10,303 nucleotides of DNA from Baffinella frigidus (taxonomy: Eukaryota; Cryptophyceae; Cryptomonadales; Baffinellaceae), in NCBI GenBank assembly GCA_026770585.1, contig MU647848.1, positions 4,111 through 14,413 on the forward strand, written 5' to 3'. The notes below the pieces were generated by a model that was given only the letters and a program-made list of their open reading frames with translations, had not been told where the DNA came from and searched no databases. Both the position numbers and the translations under genes were made by a program. Below, one piece after another: positions 7,176 to 10,303 of this stretch (the first letter of the stretch is position 1; each line of letters begins with the position of its first letter).

Positions 7176-7217
7176 GTACACACGGCGGGTCAGGAGTGTC
7201 AGCAAGATTCAAATTTT
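7176..7217. repeat. S element 9, truncated
   Basis: Only the left flank (TGCGAACCATA) and the core CAGGAGTGTCAGC are recognisable. The right inverted end is missing and the sequence goes straight into a 21-bp unit. Confidence 0.6.
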
Positions 7218-7855
7218 GCAGGCTGTATTCGGAGCCTTGCAGGCTGTATTTAGCTCCTGGAATGATGTGCTTGGTGCCTTGACCAATGTTCTTGGACTCT
7301 GAAGCTGGTACGCAGAACTTTGTCGGCTGTACCTGGACCTGTAAAGGCTTCACTTAGAGCCTTGCAGGCTGTACTTGTAACCTTGAAGGTGGTACTTGGA
7401 GCCTTTCACGGCGGTACTTAGATTCTTGGAGGCTGTATCGAGAGCCTTGAATGCGGTATTTAGAGCCGTGTGGGCGGTACTAAAGCCTTCAGGGCTGTAC
7501 GTGGGGCCTTGATGGCTTTACTCAGAGTCCTCGAGGCTGTACTTAGAACCTTCAAGGCGGTGCGTAAACGCCTTGCAGACGGCACCTAGAGCCGTGAGGA
7601 CTGTGCTTGGAGACTTGAAGGCTGCTCCTAGAGCCTTGAAGGTTGTACTTAGGGGCGTGCAGGCTGTCCTGAGGGCCTTGAAGAATGTACTGTGCGCCTT
7701 GAAGTCGGTACTTAAAGTCTTCGAGGCTGTTCTTAGAGCCTTGCAGGCTGTACTTAGAGCCTTGGACTGATGTATTTGAATCCTTGCGGTGGTACTTAGG
7801 CCCTCCAAGGCTATGCTCAGATTTCACAACCTTGAAGTCGGTGCTGTGAGGGAAA

Positions 7856-8215
7856 GTCGCGGCAACTTGACCGCGTGAGGGACCCGATTCGGCCTTGTTG
7901 CGGAGACATTCCTAGAGCGAATGCTTCGTGCTTGTCCTGAACCTGACGTGGCGGATGTGGCTTCGCAGTTGGACTCTCCGGACTGGCAGGTCGTGTTCAC
8001 GGAGAAGATTGGCGCGGAGTGCTTCCGACGCCAGCCCCGTAGGAGTTCCTCGTGGAGGAGTCTCCTTAAGGAGGCACGGTTGAGATTTAGACAAGAAACC
8101 CCGTGCCACGGTGTCACTTCCAAGCTGCAGTAGTTGAGTAGACCATAGTCATGCAGACAGCGGTGGCGCTGGCGCGGGACCGTTCGGGGCGCCCGGGACA
8201 GCTTGTATGCAGGGT
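7856..8215. other. Mostly unique interval right of the array
   Basis: About 360 bp with no copy elsewhere in the window. It holds the ORF at 7921-8133 and small dyads: the 12-bp palindrome CTCCTTAAGGAG (8063-8074) and CCGTG-C-CACGG (8101-8111). The last part before the B element is GC-rich (GGGGCGCCCGGG) without a polypurine tract. Confidence 0.5.
7921..8133 (+). CDS. Unrecognised 70-residue ORF, possibly an exon fragment
   Basis: I do not recognise this protein. The frame runs from a stop at 7876 to TAG at 8131-8133; the first ATG is at 7921, and the open frame before it adds about 14 sensible residues (from GGG at 7879). Its translation mixes acidic, basic, aromatic and aliphatic residues (CPEPDVADVASQLDSPDWQV, then KIGAECFRRQ and SLLKEARLRF), unlike the biased translations elsewhere. 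There is no signal peptide, membrane segment or clear domain. It could be a small gene, one exon of a spliced gene, a remnant of a coding sequence carried by an element, or chance. It sits in single-copy sequence between the array and the B element. An antisense frame over the same bases is more repetitive. Confidence 0.2.
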   Translation: MLRACPEPDVADVASQLDSPDWQVVFTEKIGAECFRRQPRRSSSWRSLLKEARLRFRQETPCHGVTSKLQ

Positions 8216-8654
8216 TGGTGTTGCACCGCTTACTATGGCGGCATAGTTCGGAGGATCTGAACTATGGCCGCATAGTTACGGTTGCATGCTGCCCGTTTTC
8301 CAAATGGTCCTTTGGCCTAGTGGCTGAGTAGACAGAAACAGTGGTGCACATATATACATGGATACCAACTCTCGTCTACATGTGCAGGGGTGCCTCGCTC
8401 ATGAGAAACAGCCTCCCCCCAGGACTCTACAGTTCATGTAGGCCTATGCCTAGGGTCCTGCGGTGGCAGTCTCTTATGAGCGAGGTACCCCCTGCAAAAG
8501 AAAGCGCCTCCTCCTAAGACCCTACGATAGGCCTATTCCTAGGGTCCTAAGGGAGTCCCTAGTGGGGGAGCGTTTTTCTTGGGCGAGGTACCCCTGTACC
8601 CGTGTACAGCTTCGCTGGAGTTGAATTTCTCTTGCCGGTGCATGCTGGGCACCG
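8216..8654. repeat. B copy of the direct-repeat element
   Basis: This is the second copy of 2804-3233, in the same orientation and starting at the same TGGTGTTGCACC. The dyad at 8232-8276 is identical. It has an extra AT in the TATATA tract, an extra TTCATG before TAGGCCTATG, and one more T in the T run. Homology with A stops at 8654, then a 12-base match (CCGATGAGATTG, 3231-3242) reappears at 8707-8718 after inserted sequence. Upstream and downstream flanks do not match those of A, so this is not simply one end of a larger tandem duplication. Confidence 0.9.
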
Positions 8655-8663
8655 TTGATTTCG

Positions 8664-8758
8664 TTGATTTCGTGTTTATTAAACAGGATTGTCGGTGTCA
8701 GCCCGTCCGATGAGATTGATTTCGTGTTTATTAAACAGGATTGTCGGTGTCAGCCCGT
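8664..8758. repeat. Tandem pair, 43-bp copies with period 52
   Basis: Copies 8664-8706 and 8716-8758 are identical (TTGATTTCGTGTTTATTAAA to TCAGCCCGT). The nine bases between them are CCGATGAGA, which in the A copy directly follow the shared element. The insertion therefore probably interrupted the right end of B. Confidence 0.93.
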
Positions 8759-9211
8759 GCCGTCCCCAAGCTAGGATCAGATAGGCCTTGCTTCCCAAAT
8801 AGAGCATTGGGCTCTGCCCGCTGTGGTTCAAGGGGCCGCTCCCGGTGGTCGCGTTTCGGTCCTGTCAGGCAAAAATAGCGTGACTGGCCCTCAACGTTCC
8901 CCCTATTCTATCAGAAAGTTCCTAATAGGCGCACACCCCCCAGGGGTGAACTCGGGTACTGGGACCAGCGCAGCGCCGGGACCCAGTCTCCTCTACATGC
9001 GGGGCCGTTAAGCGCGCCGTCCCCGCCCCTCCTCGTCAATCCCACAGTGCCGGCCCCAATCACCTCGCCCCCCCTCGTCGAGCCCACTATGCCGGAAAGG
9101 CCCCTCAGAACCCGCGAGGCATGCTGTGCGCCCCCCCCGCCCCACGTCCGCAGCCGTCCTCGCCGGCCATGCGATGATGTATGCTGTCCTCACCTGCGGA
9201 CCCCCAAACGG
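8759..9211. other. Interval without a recognised gene
   Basis: No repeat of this interval is seen. It holds a stem ACTGGG/CCCAGT at 8958-8987 with a GC-rich inner part, and CACCCC-CCAG-GGGTG just before (about 8934-8948). It becomes strongly C-rich on the plus strand from 9015 to 9175. Short ORFs (8823-9011 plus, 9008-9370 minus) show composition bias and no domain. Confidence 0.4.
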
Positions 9212-9491
9212 TGTTTGAGTAAAAGCACGAAGCCGCCGGTTCAGGTGAGTGGCGTACAATTCACAAATAGTGTCAATGAGTTTATTTATTTGCAAACCAA
9301 AACAATACATGCAATGTGGTTGTGGAGTTGTGCGGGTTCCAAAGGCCAAAAGTTGTTTGAGTAAATTCACGGAGCCGCCGGCTCAGGTGAGCGGCGTACA
9401 ATAGTGTCAATCTATTTATTCATTTTGCAAACAGAACAACACATACAGCGTGGTTGTCAAGTTGTGCGGGTTGCAAAGGTCAAAGGGGTTG
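9212..9491. repeat. Tandem duplication, period 142 bp
   Basis: Units begin TGTTTGAGTAAA at 9212 and 9354 and share GAGCCGCCGG-type, CAGGTGAG and GGCGTACAA blocks, then a T/A-rich block, GTGGTTGT and TTGTGCGGGTT. The second lacks several bases of the first near TTCACAAATAG. On the minus strand each unit contains AATAAA within the T/A-rich block (about 9281-9290 and 9412-9417), which could be poly(A) signals. Confidence 0.88.
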
Positions 9492-9589
9492 TACATTCAG
9501 AAACCCGGAAATTGCAGGTTTCAAAAGGTCGGCAAGGCACACGTCAGGATGCAGGGCTCAAAGAACCTCAACATACAAGGACAGCAATC

Positions 9590-9605
9590 GGGAGGGGAGG
9601 GGGGG
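9590..9605 (+). other. G-quadruplex candidate
   Basis: Tracts of 3, 4 and 7 G are separated by single A residues, which satisfies the four-run rule if the last tract is split. Short loops predict a stable structure. Position relative to any promoter is unknown. Confidence 0.6.
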
Positions 9606-9848
9606 TGATGCAGTCCAGCGAGGGCTCGTGTGCGGCAGGAGAAGTATGCCTTGCCCTCCAAGTCATATCCGCTTGAACCTTCAGGGTTAGGTGTTAGGAG
9701 GTTGGCGGTGAGTATGAAGGGAAGGGAGGGGATGCGGCCTGATGAGGTTTCGTTGTCTCGTCACGTTGTAAAACTCGTGGGCGCCAGCGCTCACCCGGGG
9801 GTGATCACCTGCGCTCATGCAAAGAAGCGGGACTGAGTACGTAGTGGT

Positions 9849-9874
9849 GGGTGCGGGGGAGGGGATGGCATGGG
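9849..9874 (+). other. G-quadruplex candidate with a long last loop
   Basis: Tracts GGG, GGGGG, GGGG and GGG are separated by loops of 3, 1 and 7 bases. It meets the simple motif rule but the last loop makes it weaker than the one at 9590. Confidence 0.45.
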
Positions 9875-9924
9875 CGCGGCGTGGCGGTAGTGGTGCAGGG
9901 CAAGCAGGGTAGGTGCATTGGGAA

Positions 9925-10303
9925 GTACACGTGCGGGAGCAGCAGGGCGCACCCCCACATGGGTGCAGTAGAGTGAGCACGCGTGCTGGAGCAGTACAGA
10001 ACACACATGTGTGGGCGGCCGAGCAAGCACGCGGGAGCAGGGAGGGAGATCGCACGCCTCTCACATGCTCGAAGAGGCGATGGCAGGACGCACGCAAGGG
10101 CGCACGCGGGGCAGCAGAGCATGCAAACACGCGGGGCAGCAGAGCGTGCACGTAGCAGAATGCGCACACGGAGCAGGGAGAGAATGCGGCCAGGCGCGAT
10201 CCCAGCGTGCACAGAGGCTAGGATCGATAAATCTGACGACATTTTGTCGTGGGGAGCGAGGATGCATGCGGGAGCAGCAGCGCAGGCACGCAGGGCAGCA
10301 GAG
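9925..10303. repeat. Degenerate GC-rich minisatellite
   Basis: Variants of CACGCGGGAGCAGCAG recur irregularly: at about 9928, 10027, 10104, 10129, 10266 and 10288. The clearest pair is ACGCGGGGCAGCAGAGC at 10104 and 10129 (period 25). Spacing is uneven and the repeat runs off the window end, so unit length and total size cannot be fixed. A small stem ACGACA-TTT-TGTCGT lies at about 10237-10251 in the one AT-richer part. Confidence 0.65.

Larger units (their letters stand above)
3720..7855. repeat. 4.1-kb minisatellite with a 21-bp palindromic unit
   Basis: The basic unit is an 11-bp palindrome GCCTTGAAGGC followed by the linker TGTACTTRGA. With the bases either side, AGCCTT-G-AAGGCT is a 13-bp dyad. 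Roughly 150-170 units fit the length; most differ at several positions. The GCC and GGC ends of the palindrome are kept most often, while the centre varies (GAA, GCA, GCG, GTC). Occasional single-base indels shift the phase. Because 21 is a multiple of three, three frames of the consensus lack stops: one reads ALKAVLR on the plus strand, two read STAFKAL or SKYSLQG on the minus strand. This explains the long ORFs at 4588-5154 and 5222-5560 (minus) and 6575-6994 (plus). I do not call these genes. Confidence 0.95.
9492..9924. other. Interval without a recognised gene, with G-rich tracts
   Basis: Two G-quadruplex candidates lie in it: GGGAGGGGAGGGGGGG at 9590-9605, and four tracts at 9849-9874. 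The minus-strand ORF crossing its right end (9687-10169) is cysteine-, proline- and alanine-biased with internal repetition, as expected from low-complexity DNA. Confidence 0.45.

Noticed and set aside
3720-7855. CRISPR array
   Set aside because: The repeats are contiguous, strongly diverged 21-bp units without unique equal-length spacers, and no cas-like gene is present.
2804-8654. Confident LTR retrotransposon call
   Set aside because: The direct copies fit, but no CA end, primer-binding site, polypurine tract, target duplication or retroelement protein could be seen, so only a neutral direct-repeat element is annotated.
9682-9702. Telomere-like repeat
   Set aside because: AGGGTTAGGTGTTAGG is only two to three irregular units and stands alone.
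9687-10169. 160-residue minus-strand ORF
   Set aside because: It is cysteine/proline/alanine-rich and internally repetitive because it crosses the degenerate GC-rich minisatellite.

Overview
The window reads as a repeat-dominated stretch of a GC-rich, CpG-rich eukaryotic nuclear genome. No bacterial-style operons, ribosome-binding sites, rRNA, tRNA, CRISPR array or recognisable protein family can be seen. Almost all of the 10.3 kb is tandem, inverted or direct repeats of different ages. I could not assign a lineage; the abundant CpG argues against a methylation-depleted mammalian-type genome. All identities and lengths below were counted by eye.

Layout. (1) 1-1975 is a large imperfect inverted repeat. 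The left arm (1-619) and right arm (1224-about 1975) are built from 186-188 bp tandem units plus an inner section. They flank a spacer of about 600 bp that holds short duplications and a perfect 17-bp-stem hairpin. The left arm is cut by the window edge. (2) 1976-2803 starts with apparently unique sequence, then two neighbouring tandem duplications (periods 125 and 109 bp). (3) 2804-3233 and 8216-8654 are two direct copies, about 98% identical, of a 430-439 bp element ('A/B element') rich in dyad symmetry. (4) Between them, after a hairpin-bearing interval (3234-3719), lies a minisatellite of about 4.1 kb (about 3720-7855). Its basic unit is 21 bp: an 11-bp palindrome plus a 10-bp linker. (5) The array is interrupted at nine places by a different element ('S element'), typically 52 bp, with inverted ends. 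(6) 7856-8215 is mostly non-repetitive and holds the one ORF whose composition looks protein-like (7921-8133, not recognised). (7) 8655-10303 has a 52-bp-period duplication, a 142-bp tandem duplication, two G-quadruplex candidates and a degenerate GC-rich minisatellite running to the window end.

No set of genes working together can be described. Most long ORFs are by-products of repeat structure: the 21-bp unit keeps three of six frames open, so it yields long seven-residue-repeat translations. The most interesting signals are structural: the fixed-length S element with one compensatory change in its inverted ends, the two-helical-turn spacing of palindromes in the array, the near-identical A/B copies whose homology stops sharply, and the large fold-back with its perfect hairpin.
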